Below, piece after piece: positions 16,845-24,775 of a stretch of DNA of 64,000 nucleotides (position 1 is its first letter; every line of letters begins with the position of its first letter). Under the pieces are notes generated by a model. The model was not told where the DNA came from and ran no database searches. It was given only the letters and a program-made list of their open reading frames with translations. The position numbers were made by a program, and so were the translations under genes. Origin of the DNA: Catellatospora bangladeshensis (GTDB lineage Bacteria > Actinomycetota > Actinomycetes > Mycobacteriales > Micromonosporaceae); contig NZ_BONF01000048.1 in the NCBI RefSeq assembly GCF_016862575.1, positions 1 to 64,000 of the forward strand, read 5' to 3'.

Positions 16845-17227
16845 GGCCGCGCGGGCGCGTCGTGGACACCGGCGCGATCCGCCGCTACGTGGCGGCCGAC
16901 AGCATGACGGTGAGCGCCGCGCTGGCCGGACTGGAGGACCGCGGGTACACCGCCCTGGTGCCCGCGCTGTGCCTGAGCGAGGCGTACTGGATGGCCGACC
17001 GGGCCGACGAGGCCATGCTGGACGTCTTCCGGACGCTGCCGCAGGTCGAGATCGTCGCGCTGGATCCGGGCGACGCCCCGGCCGTGGGCGGGCTGGCGCG
17101 GTTCCTGGGCACTCTCGGCATGGCGCATGCCTGCCTGCTGGCGGCGGTGCTGCGGGTGCCGCTGATGACCGCCGAGCCGGCGCTGGCGGGGAAGATTCTC
17201 AGCGCCGATCTGATCCGCGAAGTGTGA
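16841..17227 (+). CDS. PIN-like domain protein, possibly degenerate toxin
   Basis: A 128-residue protein whose strand-acid pattern matches a PIN ribonuclease: VVDTGAIRRYV with Asp9, LSEAYW with Glu47, and GMAHACLLAAVLRVPLMTAEP near 93-113. PIN domains usually have Asp at the third acidic site and Asp or Asn after the last strand; here the positions are His96 and Glu112. It could be a diverged or inactive toxin, or an RNA-binding relative. The GTG start overlaps the small gene upstream by 4 bp. No other toxin-antitoxin gene is near. Confidence 0.65.
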   Translation: MRPRGRVVDTGAIRRYVAADSMTVSAALAGLEDRGYTALVPALCLSEAYWMADRADEAMLDVFRTLPQVEIVALDPGDAPAVGGLARFLGTLGMAHACLLAAVLRVPLMTAEPALAGKILSADLIREV

Positions 17228-17296
17228 ACCCGAACGAGTTTTCGCTTTTCGCCCGATTTCTTCACATCAGGCGCATATCACACCGATCATGTATTC

Positions 17297-18736
17297 ATGC
17301 GTTCTGTGCTCGGCGTGTCGCTTCTGATGTCGTCCGTCCTGCTGGCCGGACCGGCCGCAGCGGAGCCCCCGCCCGCCGTCGCGGCTCCGGAACCCTCCGT
17401 TGCGGCTCCCGTGCCTTCCACCGGGCCTCCCGCGCCTCCCCCGGCGGCTCCCGCGATGCCTCCCGCGGCGCCCTCGCCGGTGCCGCCCGCCGCGCCCGCC
17501 GCGCGACCGCCGCGAATCGTCTCCACCGACCCGGTGGACTGGACCCCGCACGTCACCGACGGCCGGGTGTGGGCGATGGCCCTGCTCGGCGACACCGTGG
17601 TGGTCGGCGGCGAGTTCACCGCCACCACCGACGCGCTGCGCCAGGCAACCTCCCGGCGCCGCAACCTGATGGCCTTCCGGCTGTCCGACGGGCAGCTCAC
17701 GCCGCTGGCGGTGGACCTGGACGGACCGGTCTACGCCCTGGCCGAGGCCCCGGACGGCAGCCTGCTCCTGGGCGGCGACTTCACCCTGGTCAACGGTCGC
17801 CAGCGGCGCTCACTGGCCCGGGTGGACCCGGCCACCGGGCGGCTCCACCGCAGCTTCTACGCGCCCGTCGACGGCGACGTCCGGACGCTCGCGGTGCACG
17901 GGTCCGACCTGTACGCCGGCGGTTTCTACCGCTCCGTGCACGGCTTGCCGCGGGCCGGGCTGGCCAGGCTCGACGCCATGTCGGGACAGCTCGACGAAGG
18001 CTTCGAGCCGGGGCTCGCGCAGGGTGTCGGCAACCGGCCCCGGGCCGAGGCGATGTCGCTGTCGCCGGACGGTTCACGGCTGGTCGTGATCGGCAACTTC
18101 ACCCGGGTCCAGGGGCGGGAGCGGCATCAGCTCGCGGAGTTCGACGTGACCGGGCCGCGGGCCGTGGTCACCGGCTGGTCCACCGCCTTCTACGGCGCGG
18201 ACCGGTGCGACTCCCGGTTCGACAGCTACGTACGTGGTATCGACCACTCGCCCGACGGCGCGTACTTCGTCGTCGTGACCACCGGCCACGACTCCGGCCC
18301 CGGCCTGCCGTGCACCACCGCGGCGCGATTCGAGACGGCCGGTGCCGGCGAGCACACGCCGACCTGGATCAATCACACCGGCGGGCACTCCCTCTACGCC
18401 GTCGCCGCGACCGGATCGGCCGTCTACGTCGGCGGTCACCAGCTCTGGCAGGACAACCCCTACGGGCACAAGACGATGGGGCCCGGCGCGGTGGAGCGCC
18501 CCGGCATCGCGGCGCTCGACCCGGCGACCGGCCGTGCGCTGGACTGGAACCCGACCCGCAGCCGGGGTGAGGGTGTACGCGCCTTCATCGACTGCCCGCA
18601 GGGCCTGGTCGTCGGATCGGACACCGACGAACTGGCCCGGGAGTACCACGCTCGCATCGGCCTGTTCCCCTATCCGCCCGGCCCGGCGGTGCAGCGCCTG
18701 AGCCCGGCCGCCGAAGAGCAGGGCAACGTCTCCTGA
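17297..18736 (+). CDS. Secreted beta-propeller-like (delta-60 repeat) protein
   Basis: A 479-residue exported protein. The signal peptide ends near AGPAAA (about residue 22) and is followed by a 50-residue Pro/Ala linker. The rest has recurring blade-like units with the pattern VWAMALLGDTVVVGGEFT, VYALAEAPDGSLLLGGDFT, VRTLAVHGSDLYAGGFY and RLVVIGNFT, which match delta-60 repeat or quinoprotein-like propellers. Such proteins are common outside actinobacterial cells; the ligand is unknown. Two Cys pairs may form disulfides. A perfect hairpin at 18742 ends transcription. Confidence 0.8.
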   Translation: MRSVLGVSLLMSSVLLAGPAAAEPPPAVAAPEPSVAAPVPSTGPPAPPPAAPAMPPAAPSPVPPAAPAARPPRIVSTDPVDWTPHVTDGRVWAMALLGDTVVVGGEFTATTDALRQATSRRRNLMAFRLSDGQLTPLAVDLDGPVYALAEAPDGSLLLGGDFTLVNGRQRRSLARVDPATGRLHRSFYAPVDGDVRTLAVHGSDLYAGGFYRSVHGLPRAGLARLDAMSGQLDEGFEPGLAQGVGNRPRAEAMSLSPDGSRLVVIGNFTRVQGRERHQLAEFDVTGPRAVVTGWSTAFYGADRCDSRFDSYVRGIDHSPDGAYFVVVTTGHDSGPGLPCTTAARFETAGAGEHTPTWINHTGGHSLYAVAATGSAVYVGGHQLWQDNPYGHKTMGPGAVERPGIAALDPATGRALDWNPTRSRGEGVRAFIDCPQGLVVGSDTDELAREYHARIGLFPYPPGPAVQRLSPAAEEQGNVS

Positions 18737-18741
18737 AACAG

Positions 18742-18782
18742 GTGACGGCGCCGGCCCGCCGCTGCGGGGCCGGCGCCGTCAC
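18742..18782 (+). terminator. Strong hairpin terminator
   Basis: Perfect 16-bp arms, GTGACGGCGCCGGCCC at 18742-18757 and its complement at 18767-18782, with a 9-nt loop, starting 5 bp after the stop of the propeller-like gene. Confidence 0.85.
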
Positions 18783-18846
18783 GATCACGGCGCTCCGATC
18801 CGGCCTTCGCCGGTCAGGACGGGTCCACGTGAACTCGGGGTCGTCC

Positions 18847-18870
18847 GTGTCCCGGCCATGGCCGGGACAC
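18847..18870 (-). terminator. Perfect palindrome at the end of the Pro-rich protein gene
   Basis: A 24-bp perfect palindrome with 12-nt arms (GTGTCCCGGCCA and its complement) and no loop lies 36 bp beyond the stop of the leftward gene ending at 18906. It would fold as a hairpin with a tight loop. Confidence 0.6.
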
Positions 18871-18905
18871 GCTCAGCCGCCCGTCATCGAGGCACGATCT
18901 CACCG

Positions 18906-19955
18906 TCACCAGGGAAACGCGTCCAGGATGTCGTCCCATACGGCGCCCAGGGCGGCCGCACCCTGCCACCCCGCGGCGGGACGCGGCGCCGCCGGACCCG
19001 GGTTCGCCGGCGGCTCGACCGGCTGAGGGCGGACGGGCCGGGACGGCGGCTCCTCCGAGGGCGCGACCGGCGGCTCGGGCGCGGCCGACGGGGCGACCGG
19101 CGGCTCGGGAGCCGCTGACGGCGCGATGGGTTCACTGGACGGTTCCGGCGCGACGGGCGGCGTGAACGGGTCCGCGGGCGGCTCCGGCGCTGCGGACGGG
19201 TCCGGCGCGACGGGCGGCACGATCGGCTCCACGGGCGGCTCCGGCGCGGCCGACGGGTCCACCGGCGGCACGATCGGGTCCGCCGGCGGCACGATCGGGT
19301 CCGCCGGCGGGGCTGGCGCGGCGGAGGGATCCACCGGCGGGGCCGGCGAGGCGAAGGCGCCCGGCACCGGCGAGCCTGACGGATCCGGCTCGGCCGGCGG
19401 CGCCGACGGGTCGGCGATCGGGGCTCCGGACGGGTCCGGGGCGGCCGACGGGTCCGGGGCGGGACCGCCCGCACCCTCGGCCGGGCAGGTCTGGGCCAGC
19501 GTGAACGACTCGGCGCTGCCCGACACCTCGGCCTTGGCGCCGGTCAGGGTCCAGCCCGCGGGCAGGGCGATCCAGGCCCGGCTGGTCTCCTCCAGCACGA
19601 TCGAGCCGCCCTCGTCCGGAACGGACGCCGTGACCTCCCCGCCGTCCGGCACCGTGAACGTCGCCTGGACGGAGGTGAAGTCGCCGGTGACCATGTGGTC
19701 GCCGGGCAGGTCGAAGACCCATACATCCTGGCCGGCCAGGGGGCCGCCGCCGTAGAGCGGGCTGCAGTCGCGGGTGGCGAAGTCCGCCGCGGTGACCCCG
19801 AGGGTGTCCGCGCTGATGCTGATCGGGGCGTTCGCCCAGGCTTTCGCGGGCTGGCCGGCACCGGCGGCCACCAGGGCGGCGCCGAAGACGAACGCCGCCG
19901 CCCCGCAGGCGGTGAGGGCGCGGGACCAGGCGGTCTGGGACATGAGACGTCGCAT
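18906..19955 (-). CDS. Exported protein with long Pro/Ala/Asp-rich tail
   Basis: A 349-residue protein with a signal peptide (residues about 1-39, ending near AGQPAKAWA), a globular part of about 115 residues with two Cys and several beta-like stretches, and then about 150 residues of degenerate repeats such as APDPSA, PPADPIVPP and PEPPVAP. The tail ends in WQGAAALGAVWDDILDAFPW without LPXTG or a membrane anchor. The repeat resembles wall-spanning linkers. ATG 19955 follows GGAGG by five bases; the frame opens further upstream. The family is unknown to me. The opposite strand is also open but lacks a start signal. Confidence 0.7.
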   Translation of the reverse strand: MRRLMSQTAWSRALTACGAAAFVFGAALVAAGAGQPAKAWANAPISISADTLGVTAADFATRDCSPLYGGGPLAGQDVWVFDLPGDHMVTGDFTSVQATFTVPDGGEVTASVPDEGGSIVLEETSRAWIALPAGWTLTGAKAEVSGSAESFTLAQTCPAEGAGGPAPDPSAAPDPSGAPIADPSAPPAEPDPSGSPVPGAFASPAPPVDPSAAPAPPADPIVPPADPIVPPVDPSAAPEPPVEPIVPPVAPDPSAAPEPPADPFTPPVAPEPSSEPIAPSAAPEPPVAPSAAPEPPVAPSEEPPSRPVRPQPVEPPANPGPAAPRPAAGWQGAAALGAVWDDILDAFPW

Positions 19956-20048
19956 GCATACCTCCACTGAGCTTGACGCAGCCCAGTGACTACCCGACGT
20001 AATCACCACCAAACCGGACTAAACGGAAAAGTTAGGAGAATCGGGTGT

Positions 20049-21074
20049 TCAGTGCACTCCAGCGGCCCGCGCGGTGCTCTCGCGTACCACCAGCTGGGCC
20101 GCGGCGGGCACGGTCCGGCCGCCCGGCTCGTCGTCGAGCAGCAGCCGCATCGCCTGCGCCCCGATGTCGGACAGCGCCAGGCGGACCGTGGTGAGGCCCG
20201 GGGTGAGGTCGGTGGCGACCGGCAGGTCGTCGAAGCCGGCCACCGACACCTGCTCGGGCACCGGCCGGCCCAGCTCGCGCAGCGCGGCCAGCGCACCGGC
20301 CGCCATGAGGTCGTTCAGCGCGAAGATCGCGGTCAGCCTCGGGTGTGCGCGCAGCAGCTCGAGCGCGGCCGCGCGGCCCCCCTCGCGGGTGAAGTCGGCG
20401 GCGGCCACGTACGGCCGGGCCACCACCGAGGTGAAACCGGCGAGCCGCTGCGCGACCGTGGCCAGCCCGGCCGGGCCCGTGATCACACCGATCTCGCGGT
20501 GGCCCAGGGCGACCAGGTGCTCGGCGATCAGGCGGCCGCCGCCGTGGTGGTCGGGCTCGACCGTGTCGATTCCGGTGCCGTGCCCGCCGATGGCGGCGAC
20601 GCGCCCGCCGGAGTCGGCGAACGCCGCCACCTCCTCGGCGAACGGCTCGCCGACGAACGCGGAACCGGCCAGCAGCACCGCGCGGGCCCGCTGCGCGCGC
20701 AGCCGGGCCAGGTAGTCGCGCTCCAGCGCCGGGTCGCGGAAGGTGTTGGCCACCAGCACCATGAGGTCGTGCTCGCGGGCCACGCCCATGGCCCCCGCCG
20801 CGATCGCGGCGAAGTACGGGTCGGCGATGTCGTGCACCAGCACCCCCACCACGGTGCTGCGCGAGCGGGCCAGCGACTGCGCCGGGGCGTGCGCGACGTA
20901 GCGCAGCTCGGCGGCGGCCGCGGTGACGCGCTCGGCGAGCGCCTCGGCGACCCTGCGACCCCCGCTGCCGTGCAGCACCCGGGAGGCGGTCGCCAGCGAT
21001 ACACCAGCCGCCGTGGCGACCTGCTGCAGCGTGACCGCGCTGCCGGGGGTTCTGGTTGACGAGGTTCGAGGCAT
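20049..21074 (-). CDS. LacI-family transcriptional regulator
   Basis: A 341-residue repressor with an N-terminal HTH (VTLQQVATAAGVSLATASRVLHGS at about 13-37) followed by a periplasmic-binding-like sugar-sensing domain (VVGVLVHDIADPYFAAIAAGA, then FALNDLMAAGAL and VSVAGFDDLP). It should repress the divergent sugar operon at 21205 and itself. TACCCT at 21081-21086 is 6 nt before ATG 21074, so the transcript is probably leaderless, and the operator at 21100 lies just upstream of that hexamer. The inducer is unknown. Confidence 0.92.
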   Translation of the reverse strand: MPRTSSTRTPGSAVTLQQVATAAGVSLATASRVLHGSGGRRVAEALAERVTAAAAELRYVAHAPAQSLARSRSTVVGVLVHDIADPYFAAIAAGAMGVAREHDLMVLVANTFRDPALERDYLARLRAQRARAVLLAGSAFVGEPFAEEVAAFADSGGRVAAIGGHGTGIDTVEPDHHGGGRLIAEHLVALGHREIGVITGPAGLATVAQRLAGFTSVVARPYVAAADFTREGGRAAALELLRAHPRLTAIFALNDLMAAGALAALRELGRPVPEQVSVAGFDDLPVATDLTPGLTTVRLALSDIGAQAMRLLLDDEPGGRTVPAAAQLVVRESTARAAGVH

Positions 21075-21099
21075 GGGCGTAGGGTACCGCCTCGACGGC

Positions 21100-21113
21100 G
21101 GAAAGCGCTTTCC
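21100..21113. promoter_or_regulatory. LacI-type operator
   Basis: GGAAAGCGCTTTCC, a perfect 14-bp palindrome with the central CG of LacI-family sites, lies 26-39 bp upstream of the lacI-type gene start and 92 bp before the oxidoreductase gene. From here one repressor could control both directions. Confidence 0.8.
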
Positions 21114-21137
21114 ACCATCCACCCGATCCTCTCCTGA

Positions 21138-21181
21138 CGAAACGCCCCCGTGCCGCCCTCACCGGCACGGCGGGCGTTTCG
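21138..21181 (+). promoter_or_regulatory. Terminator-like hairpin in the sugar operon leader
   Basis: CGAAACGCCC-CCGTGCCG pairs with CGGCACGG-CGGGCGTTTCG through about 18 bp with a single bulge and a 7-nt loop. No gene ends here: both neighbours are divergent, and the hairpin stops 23 nt before the oxidoreductase ATG. It may be an attenuator or a block to antisense transcription. Confidence 0.6.
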
Positions 21182-21204
21182 ATCGCACCGAAGTGGAGTC
21201 AGCA

Positions 21205-22350
21205 ATGGACCGCAGATCAGTCGGCATCGTCATGAACGGTGTCACCGGCCGGATGGGATACCGACAGCACCTGGTGCGGTCCATCCTCGCCATCCGTGAG
21301 CAGGGCGGACTCGCCCTCGCCGACGGCACCGTCGTCTGGCCCGAGCCGGTCCTCGTCGGCCGCAACGCCGCGAAGCTGGAGCAGCTCGCCGAGCAGCACG
21401 GCCTCACCCGGTACACCACCGACCTCGCCGCCGCTCTCGCCGACGAGAGCAACGAGATCTACTTCGACGCCCAGGTGACCACGGCACGCGTCGCCGCGCT
21501 GCGCCAGGCCATCGCGGCCGGCAAGCACATCTACACCGAGAAGCCGACCGCCGAGACGCTGGACGAGGCCGTCGCCCTGGCGAACGAGGCCAAGGCCGCC
21601 GGGATCAAGCACGGCGTGGTCGCCGACAAGCTCTACCTGCCCGGCCTGCTCAAGCTGCGCCGCCTGGTCGAGTCCGGCTTCTTCGGCCGCATCCTGTCGG
21701 TGCGCGTGGAGTTCGGCTACTGGGTGTTCGAGGGCGACTGGCAGGCCGCACAGCGCCCGAGCTGGAACTACCGCACCGAGGACGGCGGCGGCATCATCCT
21801 CGACATGTTCCCGCACTGGCGTTACGTGCTGGACCACGTGATCGCGCCGGTCCGCTCGGTCTACGCGCAGGCCGCCACGCACATCCCGCAGCGCTGGGAC
21901 GAGCGCGGCCAGCCCTACCCGGCGACCGCCGACGACGCCGCGTACGCCGTGCTGGAGCTGGAGGGCGGCATCATCGCCTCGGTGAACAGCTCCTGGACCA
22001 CCCGCGTCGACCGCACCGAGCTGGTCACCTTCCACGTGGACGGCACCGAGGGCAGCGCCGTGGCCGGCCTGCGCAACTGCCGCGTGCAGCACCGCGCGTC
22101 GACCCCGAAGCCGGTGTGGAACCCGGACCTGCCGGTCAGCCACGACTTCCGCGACCAGTGGGCCGAGGTGCCGGAGAACGACGTGTACGACAACGGCTTC
22201 AAGCGCCAGTGGGAGGAGTTCCTGGCGCACGTGGTCGCCGACGCGCCGTACGGCCACGACCTCTACGCGGGCGCCCGCGGCGTGCAGCTGGCCGAGCTGG
22301 GCCTGCAGTCGGCGCGTGAGGGCCGCAAGATCCTGGTCGGTGACCTGTGA
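21205..22350 (+). CDS. Gfo/Idh/MocA-family oxidoreductase
   Basis: A 381-residue NAD(P)-dependent oxidoreductase. The N-terminal Rossmann domain has a variant glycine pattern (MNGVTGRMGYRQH), and the EKP motif of the family is at about residue 111-114 (IYTEKPTAE). The C-terminal domain includes YRTEDGGGIILDMFPHWRYVLDH, with the conserved His that typically serves as acid/base. Such enzymes oxidise or reduce sugars and inositols. GGAG lies before ATG 21205. It is the first gene of a three-gene operon with coupled 4-bp overlaps. The sugar is not predictable. Confidence 0.9.
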   Translation: MDRRSVGIVMNGVTGRMGYRQHLVRSILAIREQGGLALADGTVVWPEPVLVGRNAAKLEQLAEQHGLTRYTTDLAAALADESNEIYFDAQVTTARVAALRQAIAAGKHIYTEKPTAETLDEAVALANEAKAAGIKHGVVADKLYLPGLLKLRRLVESGFFGRILSVRVEFGYWVFEGDWQAAQRPSWNYRTEDGGGIILDMFPHWRYVLDHVIAPVRSVYAQAATHIPQRWDERGQPYPATADDAAYAVLELEGGIIASVNSSWTTRVDRTELVTFHVDGTEGSAVAGLRNCRVQHRASTPKPVWNPDLPVSHDFRDQWAEVPENDVYDNGFKRQWEEFLAHVVADAPYGHDLYAGARGVQLAELGLQSAREGRKILVGDL

Positions 22351-23456
22351 GCACGGCGGGCAGCGTGCCCGGCGGCGCCGGCACGGGCGCCACGGGCCGC
22401 TCGCGCGTCTTCTACGCGGCCGCCCATGTCGTCGCCGACCCGTCGGCCGACAACGGCCCCGGCCGCCCCGCGGTCGTCGACTGGGACGCCACCATGGCGT
22501 TCCGGCACCACCTGTGGTCGCTGGGCCTCGGGATCGCCGACGCGATGGACACCGCGCAGCGCGGCATGGGCCTGGACTGGGCCGCCACCACCGAGCTGAT
22601 CCGGCGCAGCGGCGCCGAGGCGCGGTCCGTCGGCGGCACCCTGGCCTGCGGCGCGGGCACCGACCAGCTCGCCCCCGGCGCGCACTCGCTGGCCGGCATC
22701 GAGGCCGCGTACGCCGAGCAGCTGGAGGTGGTGCAGGAGGCGGGCGCGAAGGTCATCCTCATGGCGTCGCGGGCACTCGCCGCCGCCGCCTCCGGCCCGG
22801 CCGACTACCAGGCCGTCTACGGCAAGCTGCTGGCGCAGGCCGAGCAGCCGGTGATCCTGCACTGGCTGGGCGACATGTTCGACCCCGCGCTCAAGGGTTA
22901 CTGGGGCGCGCCCGACCTGGACGACGCGACCGAGAGCGCGCTGGAGCTGATCCACGCCAACGCGTCCAAGATCGACGGCATCAAGGTGTCGCTGCTGGAC
23001 GAGGCCCGCGAGGTCGCCATCCGGCGGCGGCTGCCCGACGGGGTCCGCCTCTACACTGGCGACGACTTCAACTACCCGCAGCTCATCGCCGGTGACGAAG
23101 TCGGCTACTCGGACGCGCTGCTGGGCATCTTCGACGCCATCGCGGTCCCCGCCGCCAAGGCGCTGGAGCTGCTCGACAGCGGCGACGCCGCCGGGTTCCG
23201 CGCCATCCTGGACCCGACCGTGCCGCTGGCCCGGCACATCTTCGGCGCTCCGACGTACCACTACAAGACCGGCATCGTGTTCCTGGCCTGGCTCAACGGC
23301 CACCAGGCGCGGTTCCGGATGGTCGGCGGGCAGGAGACCTCCCGCTCCCGCGACCACCTGCTCGAACTGCACCGCCTCGCCGGTGAGGCGGGTGTGCTCG
23401 CCGACCCGGACCTGGCCGCGCACCGGCTCGCGCTCTACCTGGACGGCGCCGCATGA
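22347..23456 (+). CDS. DUF993 family protein (DHDPS-like TIM barrel)
   Basis: A 369-residue member of DUF993, related to dihydrodipicolinate synthase-type aldolases. Visible stretches are VVDWDATMAFRHHLWSLGLG, QPVILHWLGDMFDPALKGYWG and KIDGIKVSLLD, in which the Lys lies where the Schiff-base Lys of the superfamily would be. A retro-aldol step in sugar breakdown is a fair guess. The GTG start overlaps the oxidoreductase stop by 4 bp, and its own stop overlaps the next ATG. The family has no established reaction that I know. Confidence 0.85.
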   Translation: MSTAGSVPGGAGTGATGRSRVFYAAAHVVADPSADNGPGRPAVVDWDATMAFRHHLWSLGLGIADAMDTAQRGMGLDWAATTELIRRSGAEARSVGGTLACGAGTDQLAPGAHSLAGIEAAYAEQLEVVQEAGAKVILMASRALAAAASGPADYQAVYGKLLAQAEQPVILHWLGDMFDPALKGYWGAPDLDDATESALELIHANASKIDGIKVSLLDEAREVAIRRRLPDGVRLYTGDDFNYPQLIAGDEVGYSDALLGIFDAIAVPAAKALELLDSGDAAGFRAILDPTVPLARHIFGAPTYHYKTGIVFLAWLNGHQARFRMVGGQETSRSRDHLLELHRLAGEAGVLADPDLAAHRLALYLDGAA

Positions 23457-24262
23457 GGCTGTCCCTCAACACCGCCACCGTCAAGAAGGCCACTCTCGCG
23501 CAGGCCGCCTCGCTCTGCGCCGAGCACGGCATCACGGGCATCGGCCCGTGGCGCGACGTCGTGGAGACGGCCGGCGGGGCGAAGGCCGCCCGCCGGCTGC
23601 TCGACGGGTACGGGCTGACGGTGACCAGCCTGTGCCGGGGCGGCTTCTTCACCACCTTCACCGCCGAGGCGCTGGCGGACAACCGGCGCGCGGTCGAGGA
23701 GGCCGCCGACCTCGGCACCTCCGAGCTGGTGCTGGTCGTCGGCGGGCTGGCGCCCGGCTCGAAGGACCTGCCCGCGGCACGGGCCAACGTCGCCCGCGCC
23801 CTGGAGCAACTCGTGCCGTACGCGAGCGGGCTCGGCGTACGGCTGGCCATCGAGCCGCTGCACCCGATGTTCTGCGCCGACCGGGCGGTGGTCTCCACCC
23901 TCGGGCAGGCGCTCGACCTGGCCGAGCCGTTCGCCCCGCACGAGGTCGGCGTCGTCGTCGACACGTACCACGTGTGGTGGGACCCGGAGCTGTTCGGCCA
24001 GATCACCCGCGCGGCGGGGCGGATCTCGGCGTACCAGGTCTGCGACTGGGTGGTGCCGCTGCCCGCGGACATGCTGCTCGGCCGGGGGCACGTCGGCGAC
24101 GGGCACATCGACTTCGCCCCGATCACCGAGGCGGTCCGCCAGGCGGGCTACACCGGCCACGTCGAAGTCGAGATCTTCAACCAGTCCATCTGGGACACCG
24201 ACCCCGCCGAGACGGTGAAGACGGTCGTCGACCGCCACCTCACCCACCTCGGCCCCCTCTGA
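23453..24262 (+). CDS. Sugar phosphate isomerase/epimerase family protein
   Basis: A 269-residue TIM barrel of the xylose-isomerase-like AP endonuclease 2 fold. Metal ligand positions are seen in LAIEPLHPMF (Glu), VGVVVDTYHVWWDP (Asp and His), VCDWVVPLP and VEVEIFNQSIWD (Glu). These enzymes interconvert keto and aldo sugars. Together with the upstream oxidoreductase and DUF993 protein it suggests a short oxidative sugar pathway. No transporter is in the operon, so uptake must be encoded elsewhere. The family C palindrome abuts its stop. Confidence 0.9.
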   Translation: MRLSLNTATVKKATLAQAASLCAEHGITGIGPWRDVVETAGGAKAARRLLDGYGLTVTSLCRGGFFTTFTAEALADNRRAVEEAADLGTSELVLVVGGLAPGSKDLPAARANVARALEQLVPYASGLGVRLAIEPLHPMFCADRAVVSTLGQALDLAEPFAPHEVGVVVDTYHVWWDPELFGQITRAAGRISAYQVCDWVVPLPADMLLGRGHVGDGHIDFAPITEAVRQAGYTGHVEVEIFNQSIWDTDPAETVKTVVDRHLTHLGPL

Positions 24263-24317
24263 GGAAAGGAAGGGCACCTTCTTAACGCTATCCGTAGTAG
24301 AAGGTGCCCTTCTTAAC
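24263..24317. repeat. Intergenic palindrome, family C; terminator candidate
   Basis: AAGGAAGGGCACCTTCTTAA and its near inverse AGAAGGTGCCCTTCTTAAC flank the linker CGCTATCCGTAGT. It begins directly after the isomerase stop codon. This is the reverse orientation of the copy at 5039. Confidence 0.8.
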
Positions 24318-24722
24318 CCTCGGCGGAGCGCAGCCCGTCCGCGCGGCCGCCCGGAACCGGTGTAGATCGCGAGTTCGTGTCACAACCTGTGGCCAGACCG
24401 CAGGTTCTGACACGAACTCGCGATCTTCGCCCGGAAGCCCGGCAGCGCAGCAGCCGGCACGGTGCGCTCGACCAGCCGATGCCCCCAAGCCACGAGGCGG
24501 ACCAGCAGCCCTGCGAACAGCATGCCGCGGCGCCCGGGCGTGATGCGCCGCACCGCACCCGCCAGCCCAGCCACGCACCGACCTGTGCGCCCATACCGCC
24601 GATGGATCAGCCGCCGCCCACAGGGCCAGCGCCGCCGCGCCCCAACTCATTCGTCCCCGCATGGCGGCGAACGCTCGACAGCACGCGCATCACCCGAACG
24701 ACCGCAGCTCGCCCCGAGAGTG
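24318..24722. other. Gene-poor interval
   Basis: Apart from the inverted repeat at 24365-24425 I see no gene here that I would defend. A 64-codon leftward frame at 24380-24574 has a hydrophobic middle (GMLFAGLLVRLVAWG) and could be a small membrane protein or a decayed gene, but part of it lies inside the repeat and no ribosome binding site is clear. Confidence 0.4.
24365..24425. repeat. GATC-bounded inverted repeat, family A
   Basis: The best-preserved copy: the 25-nt arms at 24365-24389 and 24401-24425 differ at only one position, both end in GATC on the outside and share GATCGCGAGTTCGTGTCA, with an 11-nt loop. Confidence 0.85.
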
Positions 24723-24775
24723 GTTAAGAAGGGCACCTTCCCCTACGCAGAGCGTTAAGAGGGTGCCCTTCCTTT
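24723..24775. repeat. Intergenic palindrome, family C; terminator candidate
   Basis: GTTAAGAAGGGCACCTTC and GTTAAGAGGGTGCCCTTCC, separated by CCCTACGCAGAGC. It abuts the stop of the leftward cytidine-deaminase-like gene, in the same orientation as the copy at 5039. Confidence 0.8.

Noticed and set aside
19126-19755. Rightward Gly/Ser/Ala-rich frame like a PE_PGRS protein
   Set aside because: It is the antisense of the Pro/Ala/Asp repeat gene, which alone has a signal peptide, a ribosome binding site and hairpin at its end.
24380-24574. Leftward 64-codon frame with hydrophobic middle
   Set aside because: Overlaps the family A repeat, lacks a ribosome binding site or -10, and no family is recognisable. 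Kept only as a remark on the gene-poor interval.
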